Of a DNA stretch of 64,000 nucleotides, positions 32,621 to 41,607 are shown one piece after another (position 1 is the stretch's first letter; each line of letters opens with the position of its first letter). Source of the DNA: RGIG7213 sp045540335 (GTDB taxonomy: Bacteria > Bacillota > Clostridia > Oscillospirales > CAG-272); assembly GCA_045540335.1 (NCBI GenBank), contig JAZQHC010000008.1, positions 1 through 64,000 on the forward strand, written 5' to 3'. A model generated the notes under the pieces. That model did no database searches. It saw only the letters and a list, made by a program, of their open reading frames with translations, and was not told the DNA's origin. Both the position numbers and the translations under genes were made by a program.

Positions 32621-35299
32621 TCATGCCTTGCAGGTAAAAGTATATTTACCGGAAGGAACTACAAAGCCTTTCTTATATTTAACAACCTTTGCATCTCCTT
32701 GCAAAGCTGACTTTTCTGTATTTAAAGCAATATATGCTTTTGTATTAACGGGAACAGTAACCGTAAGGGTGTATCCCTCTTTCGTCTTTTGCCACGAAGA
32801 TACTATCGTTCCGCTAATGCTTTCATACGTTACATTAACGTATTCAAGTCGGTCTGTAAAGCAAGGTTTTATATAAAACTCTCTGAATCCGGGTTTAGCC
32901 GGTCTTATACCACCCATGTATGCGTACATCCATTCACTTACAGAACCAAGTGAATAGTGGTTAAACGAGTTCATTCCCGCATCGCCGAATCCGTTTTCTT
33001 TGGTGTATGAATTCCATCGTTCCCAAATGGTAGTTGCACCGTTTTTGATAGAATATCCCCAAGAAGGATACGTGTCATTTAAAAGCAGGCGGTATGCAAT
33101 GTCGCTGTAACCGCAATCGCAAAGAATGGGCAAAAGATAAGAAACACCGACAAATCCCGTAGAAAGGTGGTAATTCTTTCTTTCTATTGTACGCACAAGA
33201 TGCTTTGCGGCACGCGCACGCTGACTGTCGGGGATAAGCTTCATTTTAAGCGCAAGCAAGTAGCAGCATTGCGTATCGCCCTTTATCATGCCATCATCGT
33301 CCATATACTCGTCACGCCAAGCAGTACTTATTTTTTCGAACATACGCGCATAATATACTTTTTCGTAATCTTTACCCAAAATATCGGATATTTTATACAT
33401 AAGGTATGCGTCGTATGCAAAATAAGCAGTGGAAAGCACGTCTTTGGGCGTATCGTCATCTATAGAAAGCCAATCACCGTAACCAAAGTCCGGGCGGATA
33501 AGATCGTTTGTTGTGCCAAGCAAACATTTAAAGTATCTTTCCATAGAGTCGTAGTACTTATAAAGAATATCCTTATCGCCGTACATTGTATATACCGTAT
33601 AAGGCATTATAAACATAACGTCGCCCCATGCGGCATTCGCATTGCCTACAAGATCGTTACCGACACCGTCACCCCATTTAACGTGAGGAACAACGTCTGT
33701 TACAGCGCCGTTGGGTTTTTGGGATTCAATAATATCCTCGCCATATTTATCGTAAAAGCCGTAGCAATCCATGTTATAGCACGCCGTACGGCAGAAAACT
33801 TGTGCATCCCCCGTCCAGCCCATGCGCTCGTCACGTTGGGGGCAGTCGGTAGGAACACCGACGAAATTGCCCATTTGACCCCACAAAGCGTTTGAAAACA
33901 GCTTGTTTACCATTGCATTTGAGGTTTCTATGTAGCCTGTGCGCTCGCAGGCAGAGTATATTACGCAGCCTGTTATATCTTCGATGGCAGGTTGATAGGA
34001 AAGGCCTGAAATTTCAATATATCTGAAGCCGTGGAACGTAAAGTACGGGTGATATACCTCACCGTTTTCATCGCCCTTCATTACATACGTATCCGTCTGC
34101 AAAGCAGAACGAAGATTCGTTGTGTAAAGCGTACCGTCAAGGTTAAGCATTTCGCCGAAGCGCAACGTTATTTTGTCGCCGGAATTGCCTTTGAATTTAA
34201 TTTCTGCAACGCCAACCATGTTTTGACCCATATCTACGATATACAAGCCGTTTTTATCAACCGAAATGTCTATCGGGCTGATAGTTTTCATTACGCGCGT
34301 TTGCGGGCCGACAGCAGCCTTCAATCTGTTACCGCTTGTTCTCGGCGGAAAAACACCGATTATATTATTCCATTGTGAATCGTCATATCCGCAATCGCAC
34401 CAGCCGTCTTTTTCGCATCTTGCATCGTAATACTCGCCTGTTTGGTTATCCGTGTACAGAATAGCACCCGTGCTTCCCTTCCAGTTATCATCAGTTACGA
34501 TAACGTCTTGCGAGCCGTCTTCATAACAAATCGTAAGATTCATCATAAAGCCGAGAGGAGCATCGCCGTACTGTTTTCTGCCTACTATTGCAATATTACC
34601 CGAAAACCATCCGTCGCCAACGATAGCGCCAATTACGTTTTCACCCTGCTTGATAGCATCGGTAAGATCGTAATACTGATACTGCAAGCTTTTTGTATAA
34701 TCCGTCCATTCGGGGGCAAGAACGTAATTTTCATCCTTTTTGCCGTTTACGTAAAGCTCGTAAACACCGTATGCAGTACCATATGCTTTTGCTGAAACAA
34801 CGGGTTTATTTACCGTAAATGAACGGCGAAAATATGGGCAAGCATAGCCAATTTTATCTTTTTCGGGGCAATCAAGCTTTGGAGTTGCTTCTACGGGAAT
34901 ACCTATAAAACCGCACTTCCATTCAGAGGGAAGCAAGATACCCGTAGTAAACATGCCTATGGGGCTTTTCAATTTAGTCTTAGAGTTTTTTGAGCCTACA
35001 ATAGCAAAAAATCTAAAATAATACGTGGTTTTAGACTGAAGCTCTTCCCCGTCGTATTTAATATCAATTATATCACTATCGTAAACAACGCCCGTATCCC
35101 ACACGTCGCCATCTTGCGCAAGAAGCTTTTCTTTAGACGAGGAAACAATAAGCTTCCAACATTTCACCTTTGCACCATATTCTTCCCCTTCGATAGCGAA
35201 GGAAAAAGTAGGCGTTTCATTATCAATACAAAATGGCCTGTTTTTATATGCCGCTTCGTCGCAAAGCATATGTTCGCACATAATTTTGCTGATTTTCAT
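32621..35299 (-). CDS. Alpha-L-rhamnosidase (GH78)
   Basis: 892 residues without a signal peptide, so it acts in the cytosol. The N-terminal beta domain starts with ENRP-like KNRPFCIDNETPTFSF; the (alpha/alpha)6 catalytic barrel carries DCPQRDERMGWTGDAQVF, the GH78 hallmark with the acidic catalytic residues, and later GATTIWERWNSY; the C-terminal beta-sandwich has FNHYSLGSVSEWMY. It removes rhamnose from oligosaccharides or glycosides after import. It is the first gene of an operon with an OPT transporter and a PqqD-like protein. No rhamnose catabolic genes are in the window. Confidence 0.95.
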   Translation of the reverse strand: MKISKIMCEHMLCDEAAYKNRPFCIDNETPTFSFAIEGEEYGAKVKCWKLIVSSSKEKLLAQDGDVWDTGVVYDSDIIDIKYDGEELQSKTTYYFRFFAIVGSKNSKTKLKSPIGMFTTGILLPSEWKCGFIGIPVEATPKLDCPEKDKIGYACPYFRRSFTVNKPVVSAKAYGTAYGVYELYVNGKKDENYVLAPEWTDYTKSLQYQYYDLTDAIKQGENVIGAIVGDGWFSGNIAIVGRKQYGDAPLGFMMNLTICYEDGSQDVIVTDDNWKGSTGAILYTDNQTGEYYDARCEKDGWCDCGYDDSQWNNIIGVFPPRTSGNRLKAAVGPQTRVMKTISPIDISVDKNGLYIVDMGQNMVGVAEIKFKGNSGDKITLRFGEMLNLDGTLYTTNLRSALQTDTYVMKGDENGEVYHPYFTFHGFRYIEISGLSYQPAIEDITGCVIYSACERTGYIETSNAMVNKLFSNALWGQMGNFVGVPTDCPQRDERMGWTGDAQVFCRTACYNMDCYGFYDKYGEDIIESQKPNGAVTDVVPHVKWGDGVGNDLVGNANAAWGDVMFIMPYTVYTMYGDKDILYKYYDSMERYFKCLLGTTNDLIRPDFGYGDWLSIDDDTPKDVLSTAYFAYDAYLMYKISDILGKDYEKVYYARMFEKISTAWRDEYMDDDGMIKGDTQCCYLLALKMKLIPDSQRARAAKHLVRTIERKNYHLSTGFVGVSYLLPILCDCGYSDIAYRLLLNDTYPSWGYSIKNGATTIWERWNSYTKENGFGDAGMNSFNHYSLGSVSEWMYAYMGGIRPAKPGFREFYIKPCFTDRLEYVNVTYESISGTIVSSWQKTKEGYTLTVTVPVNTKAYIALNTEKSALQGDAKVVKYKKGFVVPSGKYTFTCKA

Positions 35300-35422
35300 A
35301 ATATAATTCTCCTACCAACGTTATCATTTGCCATACAAGCAAAATTTCCTATTATGAAGAATACCATATAAATATTAAATAATATAAAACACAATGTTAA
35401 TTACGCCAAAATACACAAAATA

Positions 35423-35451
35423 AGCCCCAAAAAACTTACGTTTTCGGGGCT
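35423..35451 (-). terminator. Terminator of upp
   Basis: AGCCCC and GGGGCT pair, continued by AAAAC/GTTTT, directly after the upp stop. Confidence 0.75.
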
Positions 35452-35474
35452 GTATTTGATTTTCTGTAAATAAT

Positions 35475-36104
35475 TTATTTAGTGCCGAATATTCTGTCGC
35501 CCGCATCGCCCAAGCCCGGAACGATATAAGCATTTTCATTAAGCTTTTCATCTATGCAACCAATATACAAATCTATATCCGGATGTGCTTTTGTTAAAGC
35601 TTCAACGCCTTCAGGCGCGGCAATCATACACATAAACTTTATAGTAGTGCAGCCCTTTGCCTTAACCAAGCTTACAGCCTCAACGGCGGAACCGCCCGTA
35701 GCAAGCATCGGATCGAGAATGAAAACAGAACGCTTGTCAACGCTTTCGGGAAGCTTGCAGTAATATCCGTGGGGCAAACGTGTAACTTCATCACGGTAAA
35801 GACCTATATGACCGACCTTAGCCGCCGGAACAAGACTTAAAATACCATCTACCATACCAAGGCCTGCCCTCAAAATAGGTACGATAGCAATTTTTTTGCC
35901 AGATATAGCAGGCGCCATTGTTTTGCAAATCGGCGTTTGAACCTCTACCGATTTAAGCGGAAGATCGCGGAATGCTTCGTATCCCATAAGCATTGCAATT
36001 TCTTTCGTAAGATTTCTGAATTCCATCGTTCCTGTATTTTTGTTACGAAGAATAGTTAATTTATGTTGAATAAGCGGATGGTCGCACACAAATATTTTGC
36101 CCAT
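35475..36104 (-). CDS. upp: Uracil phosphoribosyltransferase
   Basis: 209 residues from the ATG at 36104 (GAGGTG upstream). VPILRAGLGMVDG and the PRPP-binding loop FILDPMLATGGSA are diagnostic; the C-terminal VPGLGDAGDRIFGT is the uracil-binding end. It makes UMP from uracil and PRPP. It has its own promoter and terminator. It completes the local pyrimidine salvage by capturing uracil released by Pdp. Confidence 0.97.
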   Translation of the reverse strand: MGKIFVCDHPLIQHKLTILRNKNTGTMEFRNLTKEIAMLMGYEAFRDLPLKSVEVQTPICKTMAPAISGKKIAIVPILRAGLGMVDGILSLVPAAKVGHIGLYRDEVTRLPHGYYCKLPESVDKRSVFILDPMLATGGSAVEAVSLVKAKGCTTIKFMCMIAAPEGVEALTKAHPDIDLYIGCIDEKLNENAYIVPGLGDAGDRIFGTK

Positions 36105-36141
36105 AATACACCTCAAAATCAAATCTTAAACTTCGAGAGTC

Positions 36142-36170
36142 ATTATACCACAAAGCTTTTGTTTTTTCAA
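36142..36170 (-). promoter_or_regulatory. Promoter of upp
   Basis: Minus-strand TTGAAA (36165-36170), 17-bp spacer and TATAAT (36142-36147). Confidence 0.75.
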
Positions 36171-36291
36171 GTAGAAATACGATAAAATTAGATTTTATGA
36201 TACTTTTCACCATTCCGTGCATTAAAATACCGAAAAAGTGAAATAATAAGCAAAACTAATTATATCAAGGCGAAAATCAGGAGAAACAAAA

Positions 36292-36966
36292 ATGACGGTG
36301 ATGTTTTTTCGATCTTTTATAACATATATTCTTCTTTTGCTTGTTTTGCGCCTTATGGGAAAAAGGCAAGTAGGTGAATTACAGCCTTCAGAGCTGGTTA
36401 CAACGCTTTTACTTTCCGAAATTGCATCACAACCGATTACAGACGACAATATTCCTTTAGTTTACGGAATAGTGCCCGCTGTCGTCGTATTATCGTTCGA
36501 AGTGATATTATCATTTCTTATTACCAAAAGCGAAAAAATGAAAAGAATAATGACAGGAAACGTAAGTATTCTGATCGACAAGGGAAACTTAAACGTAAAG
36601 GAAATGCGTAATGCACGCATTTCCTTAGAAGAGCTTGCCTCTGAATTACGTTTAAAAAATGTTACCGACATATCTGACGTTCAATACGCTATTCTTGAAA
36701 AAAACGGCAAGCTATCCGTCGTTTTAAAATCGCAAAAGCAAGCATTGACACCAAGCGATATTAAAATCGAAACCGCAGAAAAAGGAATATCACACGCCCT
36801 TATAGTTGACGGCAAAATAAATTTCGAAAACATAAAAACATCCGGTAAAAGTAAAGATTTTATCGAATGTCAGCTTGCAAAACGAAATATAAACACAGTA
36901 GAAGAGGTCATGCTTTTTACATGCGACGATGCAGAAAACATAACCGTTATAAAGAAAGAGGAATAA
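36292..36966 (+). CDS. DUF421 membrane protein (YetF/YrbG-like)
   Basis: 224 residues. Two or three N-terminal helices contain the family signature LRLMGKRQVGELQPSELVTTLLLSEIAS; the C-terminal half is a soluble alpha/beta domain with GNVSILIDKGNLNVKEMRNARIS. DUF421 proteins are common in spore formers and of unproven function. The stop codon touches the next ATG, which encodes a DUF4363 protein; this pair is commonly found together. Confidence 0.92.
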   Translation: MTVMFFRSFITYILLLLVLRLMGKRQVGELQPSELVTTLLLSEIASQPITDDNIPLVYGIVPAVVVLSFEVILSFLITKSEKMKRIMTGNVSILIDKGNLNVKEMRNARISLEELASELRLKNVTDISDVQYAILEKNGKLSVVLKSQKQALTPSDIKIETAEKGISHALIVDGKINFENIKTSGKSKDFIECQLAKRNINTVEEVMLFTCDDAENITVIKKEE

Positions 36967-37329
36967 ATGAAATCTGTAATTATCTCTGCCGTTTTGTTAT
37001 TAACAGTGTGTATCGGCATAACGGTATCATCTGTATATACGATAAAAGTAACCGATGATCTTGTAAATCTAACAAAAAATATTTCCCCCGAAAACTTCAG
37101 ACAAGAAGATATTGAAAATATAAAATACGCTTGGGAAAAATCGCACGAAATATTTGTATGCTTGTATGATTACCGCGAAATAGAAAATATAGAAATATCG
37201 CTTATAAGACTGGAAAACTCTCTTTTAGGGAAAGATGCAACGCAAATTTTGATGAATAAAGAAGAATTTATACATTCGGTTGAAAGATTGGGCGAAATTT
37301 GTTCCGTAACATTCATGAACATAATATGA
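36967..37329 (+). CDS. DUF4363 protein
   Basis: 120 residues with an N-terminal membrane helix (VIISAVLLLTVCIGITV) and an alpha-helical remainder containing WEKSHEIFVCLYDYREIENIEISLIRLE, the DUF4363 core. It begins directly at the stop of the DUF421 gene, and the two are probably one functional unit in the membrane. Function unknown. Confidence 0.85.
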   Translation: MKSVIISAVLLLTVCIGITVSSVYTIKVTDDLVNLTKNISPENFRQEDIENIKYAWEKSHEIFVCLYDYREIENIEISLIRLENSLLGKDATQILMNKEEFIHSVERLGEICSVTFMNII

Positions 37330-37367
37330 ACTAACAATGTTTTTTTGTAAATAAACTTCTATAAGGG

Positions 37368-37396
37368 TTGACAAAAGTGATTTTTGGTGGTAAAAT
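37368..37396 (+). promoter_or_regulatory. Strong promoter of the small lipoprotein
   Basis: TTGACA (37368-37373), 17-bp spacer and TAAAAT (37391-37396). Downstream a 14-bp palindrome GTGGTTCAAACCAC lies in the leader (about 37408-37421). Confidence 0.75.
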
Positions 37397-37448
37397 CGGG
37401 CAAACGTGTGGTTCAAACCACCAATACTTATTAGGAGGATTTAGTCTG

Positions 37449-37661
37449 ATGAAGAAGTTTGTTGTTCTTATGCTTGCTGCAACACTCGCACTTTCTTTCG
37501 CTTCTTGCGGTGGCGATGCTGCTGATACAACAGCTGCAGGCACAGATGCTGCTACAGCTGCTGGTACAGCTGCTGCTACAGATGCTGCTACAGCTGCTGC
37601 TACAGATGCAGCTACAGATGCTGCTACAGATGCAGCTACTGTTGCTGATTCTGCTGAATAA
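37449..37661 (+). CDS. Tiny lipoprotein consisting only of an Ala/Thr/Asp linker
   Basis: 70 residues from the ATG at 37449, behind TTAGGAGG. Residues 1-20 are a signal peptide with a lipobox (LSFASC). The remaining 50 residues are repeats of Ala-Ala-Thr-Asp and no folded domain is present. The sequence resembles the linkers that join lipobox and domain in the large lipoproteins of this window, as if only the anchor and tether were kept. A strong promoter and near-perfect ribosome site suggest high expression. It could be a surface-coating peptide or a decoy for lipoprotein processing; both are guesses. The 3' untranslated region is highly structured. Confidence 0.75.
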   Translation: MKKFVVLMLAATLALSFASCGGDAADTTAAGTDAATAAGTAAATDAATAAATDAATDAATDAATVADSAE

Positions 37662-37676
37662 TTCGATTCAGAGTAT

Positions 37677-37800
37677 TAGGTGTCGGCCATCCGACACTTA
37701 CTCTGCCCTTTGGGCAGAATTCCGAAAGGCTTATAGCCCAACGAAAGATCTACCAACCGCACTCGGCATATGTAGCCGTTACGGTTGGTTTATTTTTTTC
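37677..37800 (+). ncRNA. Candidate structured RNA or 3' UTR behind the tiny lipoprotein
   Basis: Successive hairpins can be drawn: TAGGTGTCGG/CCGACACTTA (37677-37700, ten pairs, one G-U), TCTGCCC/GGGCAGA (37702-37718), a short GGC/GCC stem with GAAA-containing segments around 37720-37748, and ACCAACCG/CGGTTGGT (37752-37789) enclosing CGGC/GCCG, then TTATTTTTTT. The last one is an intrinsic terminator. The number and GC richness of the stems exceed a plain terminator. I do not recognise a known RNA class. Confidence 0.5.
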
Positions 37801-37810
37801 ATAACGATAA

Positions 37811-37840
37811 AAATACGGTGTATTTTAATACACCGTATTT
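37811..37840. terminator. Bidirectional terminator next to rubrerythrin
   Basis: AAATACGGTGTATT/AATACACCGTATTT with a two-base loop and A/T runs on both sides. Confidence 0.8.
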
Positions 37841-37854
37841 TTTATATTTTTTTA

Positions 37855-38394
37855 TCAATAGTTTTCGCTTTTGATTTCAAAATACGCCTTGGGGTGTGCA
37901 CATACGGGGCATACTTCAGGCGCACGGTTTCCTACGTGAATGTGGCCGCAATTACGGCATTTCCAAATCACTACATCGTCTTTAATAAATACCTTATCCG
38001 TATTAAGGTTTTCAAGAAACTTGCGGTATCTTTCTTCATGCTCTTTTTCTACCTTTGCAACGCCTTCAAAAAGTGCGGCAATATAATCAAAGCCTTCTGC
38101 TTTGGCTTCCTGCGCAAAAGTAGCATACATATCTACCCATTCGTAGTTTTCGCCTTCTGCCGCTGCCAAAAGGTTTTCAGCAGTTTTACCAACACCGCCG
38201 TTAAGAAGCTTGTACCACATTTTAGCGTGTTCTTTTTCATTATCTGCAGTTTCTGTAAATATTGCAGCAATCTGTTCATAACCTTCTTTTTTTGCAGCAG
38301 AAGCAAAATACGTATATTTGTTTCTTGCCATGCTTTCGCCAGCAAAAGCAGCTTGAAGATTAGCCTCTGTTTTCGTACCCTTGAGTTCTTTCAT
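37855..38394 (-). CDS. rbr: Rubrerythrin
   Basis: 179 residues from the ATG at 38394 (GGAGGG upstream). The di-iron four-helix part has the Glu-x-x-Arg/His motifs (AGESMARNKY, DNEKEHAKMW, KVEKEHEERY), and the C-terminal rubredoxin domain has CRNCG and CPVCAHPKAYF. It reduces hydrogen peroxide in the cytosol of anaerobes. Standard length; flanked by its own terminator. Confidence 0.96.
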   Translation of the reverse strand: MKELKGTKTEANLQAAFAGESMARNKYTYFASAAKKEGYEQIAAIFTETADNEKEHAKMWYKLLNGGVGKTAENLLAAAEGENYEWVDMYATFAQEAKAEGFDYIAALFEGVAKVEKEHEERYRKFLENLNTDKVFIKDDVVIWKCRNCGHIHVGNRAPEVCPVCAHPKAYFEIKSENY

Positions 38395-38453
38395 AATTTT
38401 ACCCTCCATATAATATAAATTATTATCTGTACAGCATTTTAATGCCATTTACA

Positions 38454-39992
38454 TTACAAATTCCAATATTTTCTGTCTAATGAACGTAAGCTTAACGCAT
38501 GCGCCATATGATATTCATTTATCAGTTCGCTTTTATCTATATCTGCTATACTTCGCGCCACTCGCTGTATTCTGTCATAAGTTCTCGCGGAAAGTCCCAT
38601 ACGATCAAAAGCTTTTTTTAACAACAGCTTTGCAGGATCTGTTAAAATGCAAACTTCCCTTATTTGTGCAGAAGTCAACTGAGAATTCGAATTGATTCCT
38701 AATACACGGCATCTCTCGCTCGCAAACGCACGTGCTTGTATTACCCTTTCGCGTACGACAGCAGACGTATCGCCGCATCTATCGGAGGAAAGCTCTTCAT
38801 ACTTAACTTCCGGCATTTCCACCTGAATATCTATTCTATCCAACAGCGGACCTGAAATTTTGGAAAGATACTTTTTATGCTCTCCCTCTCCGCAAGTGCA
38901 TTTTTTCGTTTTAGAGCCGAAGTAACCGCATTTGCAGGGATTCATCGCGCATACAAGCATAAACTTGCACGGATAAGTTAATTTGCCGTTTACGCGCGTT
39001 ATTGTAACGTTTCCGTCTTCTAACGGCTGCCGAAGTACTTCAAGTGCTTCCCTACGGAATTCAGGCAATTCATCAAGAAACAAAACACCATTGTCAGCCA
39101 AAGATATTTCCCCGGGTAAAGGTATTCTTCCGCCACCTGATAACCCTATACTGGACATAGTATGGTGCGGTGAACGGAACGGTCTTTGTGTTATTAAAGA
39201 TGTTTTTGCAGGTAAAATACCCGATACAGAATGTATTTTCGTGGTTTCTATTGCTTCTTCAAAGGACAACGGCGGAAGTATAGTGGGCAAACGCTTTGCC
39301 AACATACTTTTTCCCGAACCGGGCGGACCTATTAAAAGCACGTTGTGCGACCCAACTGCGGCAACTTCCAATGCACTTTTTGCCTTTTCTTGGCCTTTTA
39401 CATCACTGAAATCAATTTCTGACGTAACAAAAGCAGACAAAAACTTTTCCTTATCAAATAATGCAGGTGATATTTTATCTTTCGTATTAAGATGTATTAT
39501 AAGATCCTGCAAGGATTTAACCGGATAAATATTTACACCGCTTACCACAGCTGCTTCTGCGGCATTTTCTTCCGGAACGAATATTTCTGTTTTGCCGCTT
39601 TGCTTTGCGCACACGCACATCGGCAAAACGCCGCGTATTCCGCGAACATCACCCGAAAGTGACAATTCACCAATAAAGCAACACCTTTCAAGCTGGTTAA
39701 ACGGCGTTATTATTTCGCACGATGCAAGTATTGCAACGGCAATCGCCAAATCGTAGGAAGATCCTTCCTTCTTTTTGTCGGCCGGTGCAAGGTTCACCGT
39801 TAAAAGCATTGATGGGAAAAGCAAACCGCTATTTGCCACTGCCGCTTTGATTCTTTCTTTGGATTCCTTTATAGAAGCGTCGGGCAAGCCGACTATTTCA
39901 AAACCCGGTATAGAATTAACACTGTTGCACTCTACCGTTACGGGATAACCGTCTATTCCTGTCAAGCCGGCAGTATATACCGATGCAAGCAT
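38454..39992 (-). CDS. comM: ComM/YifB-family AAA+ ATPase
   Basis: 512 residues. The ATG at 39992 overlaps the proS stop (TAATG). The N-terminal Lon-like domain starts ASVYTAGLTGIDGYPVTVE with GLPDASIKESKERI; the Mg-chelatase-type AAA+ core has Walker A GPPGSGKS, FRSPHHTMSSIGLSGGG, Walker B GVLFLDELPEF, and a cysteine pattern MNPCKCGYFG...CTCG that binds zinc. ComM in competent bacteria is a helicase that aids branch migration during recombination; in Clostridia its role is not settled. Confidence 0.95.
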   Translation of the reverse strand: MLASVYTAGLTGIDGYPVTVECNSVNSIPGFEIVGLPDASIKESKERIKAAVANSGLLFPSMLLTVNLAPADKKKEGSSYDLAIAVAILASCEIITPFNQLERCCFIGELSLSGDVRGIRGVLPMCVCAKQSGKTEIFVPEENAAEAAVVSGVNIYPVKSLQDLIIHLNTKDKISPALFDKEKFLSAFVTSEIDFSDVKGQEKAKSALEVAAVGSHNVLLIGPPGSGKSMLAKRLPTILPPLSFEEAIETTKIHSVSGILPAKTSLITQRPFRSPHHTMSSIGLSGGGRIPLPGEISLADNGVLFLDELPEFRREALEVLRQPLEDGNVTITRVNGKLTYPCKFMLVCAMNPCKCGYFGSKTKKCTCGEGEHKKYLSKISGPLLDRIDIQVEMPEVKYEELSSDRCGDTSAVVRERVIQARAFASERCRVLGINSNSQLTSAQIREVCILTDPAKLLLKKAFDRMGLSARTYDRIQRVARSIADIDKSELINEYHMAHALSLRSLDRKYWNL

Positions 39993-41428
39993 TAGTACGC
40001 TTTGCCCCAATAAAGTAATTTGTCAGCAGGCTTACCGCAGCAGATACATTTGTCCGAACAAGGCTCTTGCCCGAAAGGCATACAACGAGAAGTTACGTCT
40101 GCCAATTCTTTCATTTTAAGCTCGCATTCAAGATCGCCGCACCACATAGCGCGTATAAAACCGGGTTTAGATTTAGCGGTTTCAATAAACGCATCCAATT
40201 CGGTTTCGGTATATGTCATTTCTTCGCGGCGTTTATACGCTTTTTCATACAATGCTTGAGAATATTTTGCCAATTCTTCAACAAGGGCATTTTCAACATT
40301 GTCAAGATCAACGAATATCTTTTCTCTGTTATCTCTGCGAACAAATACACATTGATTTTGTTCAATATCTTTAGGACCGATTTCGATTCTTATCGGCACA
40401 CCCTTCATTTCATATTCGGCAAATTTCCATCCGGGGGAATTATCGCTATCGTCAAGCTTTACTCTTGCAACCGCAGAAAGCCTTTCTGCAAGCTGATTTG
40501 CTTTTTCCAAAACGCCTTCCTTGTGTTGCGCAATCGGTATGATAACCGTTTGAACGGGTGCAATAGCCGCAGGCAAAACAAGACCTGAATCATCACCGTG
40601 TGCCATTATTATTGCCCCAATCATTCTGGTTGATACACCCCAAGAGGTTTGATAACAAGGTTTAAGCTGATTATCTTTATCAAGATATTGTATTCCAAAT
40701 GCTTTTGCAAAATCGCAGCCAAAGTTATGCGACGTACCGCCTTGAAGGGCTTTACCGTCGTGCATAAGCGCTTCTACCGTATATGTAGCTGCCGCACCTG
40801 CAAACTTTTCTTTATCAGTCTTTTTGCCCTTAACAACGGGTATAGAAAGCTGTTTTTCGTAAAAATCTGCATATATGTTAAGCATTTGAAGCGTTTCTTT
40901 TTCTGCATCTTCTGCCGTTGCGTGCATAGTGTGGCCTTCTTGCCACAAGAATTCTCTTGTACGAAGGAAGGGCCTTGTTGTTTTCTCCCATCTTACAACA
41001 CTGCACCATTGATTGTAAAGCTTCGGAAGATCTCTGTATGATTTGATGATATCCTTATAGTGATCGCAGAAAAGCACTTCAGAAGTCGGGCGTACGCACA
41101 TTCTTTCAGTTAATTTTTCGCCGCCGCCATGTGTTACCCAAGCAACCTCGGGGGCAAATCCTGCTATATGCGCCTTTTCTTTATTCAACAGAGATTCCGG
41201 AATAAACATAGGCATATATATATTTTCGTGACCTGTTTTTTTGAATTCGGCATCAAGCAATCTTTGTATATTTTCCCAAATTGCATATCCGTAAGGGCGA
41301 ATTATAGTACAGCCCTTTACGCCCGAATAATCAACCAAATCGGCTTTTTTCACGATATCGGTGTACCATTTTGCAAAGTCAACATCCATTGCAGTTATTT
41401 GTTCAACAAACTTTTTTTCTTTAGCCAT
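39992..41428 (-). CDS. proS: Prolyl-tRNA synthetase, archaeal/eukaryote-like type (ProS3)
   Basis: 478 residues. Class II motifs are visible: GCTIIRPYGYAIWENIQ, motif 2 in VVRWEKTTRPFLRTREFLWQEGH, and GTSHNFG plus QTSWGVSTRMIGA. The protein lacks the bacterial editing insertion and has the C-terminal zinc domain with paired cysteines (SRCMPFGQEPCSDKCICCGK), so it is the short archaeal-like form found in many Clostridia. No T-box leader is seen; only a small hairpin (TAGAAAAG/CTTTTCTA) lies in the leader. ComM follows by translational coupling. Confidence 0.96.
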   Translation of the reverse strand: MAKEKKFVEQITAMDVDFAKWYTDIVKKADLVDYSGVKGCTIIRPYGYAIWENIQRLLDAEFKKTGHENIYMPMFIPESLLNKEKAHIAGFAPEVAWVTHGGGEKLTERMCVRPTSEVLFCDHYKDIIKSYRDLPKLYNQWCSVVRWEKTTRPFLRTREFLWQEGHTMHATAEDAEKETLQMLNIYADFYEKQLSIPVVKGKKTDKEKFAGAAATYTVEALMHDGKALQGGTSHNFGCDFAKAFGIQYLDKDNQLKPCYQTSWGVSTRMIGAIIMAHGDDSGLVLPAAIAPVQTVIIPIAQHKEGVLEKANQLAERLSAVARVKLDDSDNSPGWKFAEYEMKGVPIRIEIGPKDIEQNQCVFVRRDNREKIFVDLDNVENALVEELAKYSQALYEKAYKRREEMTYTETELDAFIETAKSKPGFIRAMWCGDLECELKMKELADVTSRCMPFGQEPCSDKCICCGKPADKLLYWGKAY

Positions 41429-41573
41429 TTCTTCAATATCCTTTTATATTTATTGATGTTTAGAAAAGCAGTACTTTTCTATATAAATTACCAAAATACA
41501 TTTTACTAAAACATTATATCATAATTAAATACATTTCGTAAACAATATTTATACGTATCAATAAATTCAAAAT

Positions 41574-41604
41574 AAAACTGTGATGTTAACCACCACAGTT
41601 TTTA
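41574..41604 (-). terminator. Terminator of spoIVA
   Basis: AAACTGTG/CACAGTTT stem with A and T runs on both sides, between spoIVA and proS. Confidence 0.7.
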
Positions 41605-41607
41605 ATA

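Noticed and set aside
41429..41560. T-box leader for proS
   Set aside because: No specifier stem or conserved T-box sequence; only a small hairpin is present.
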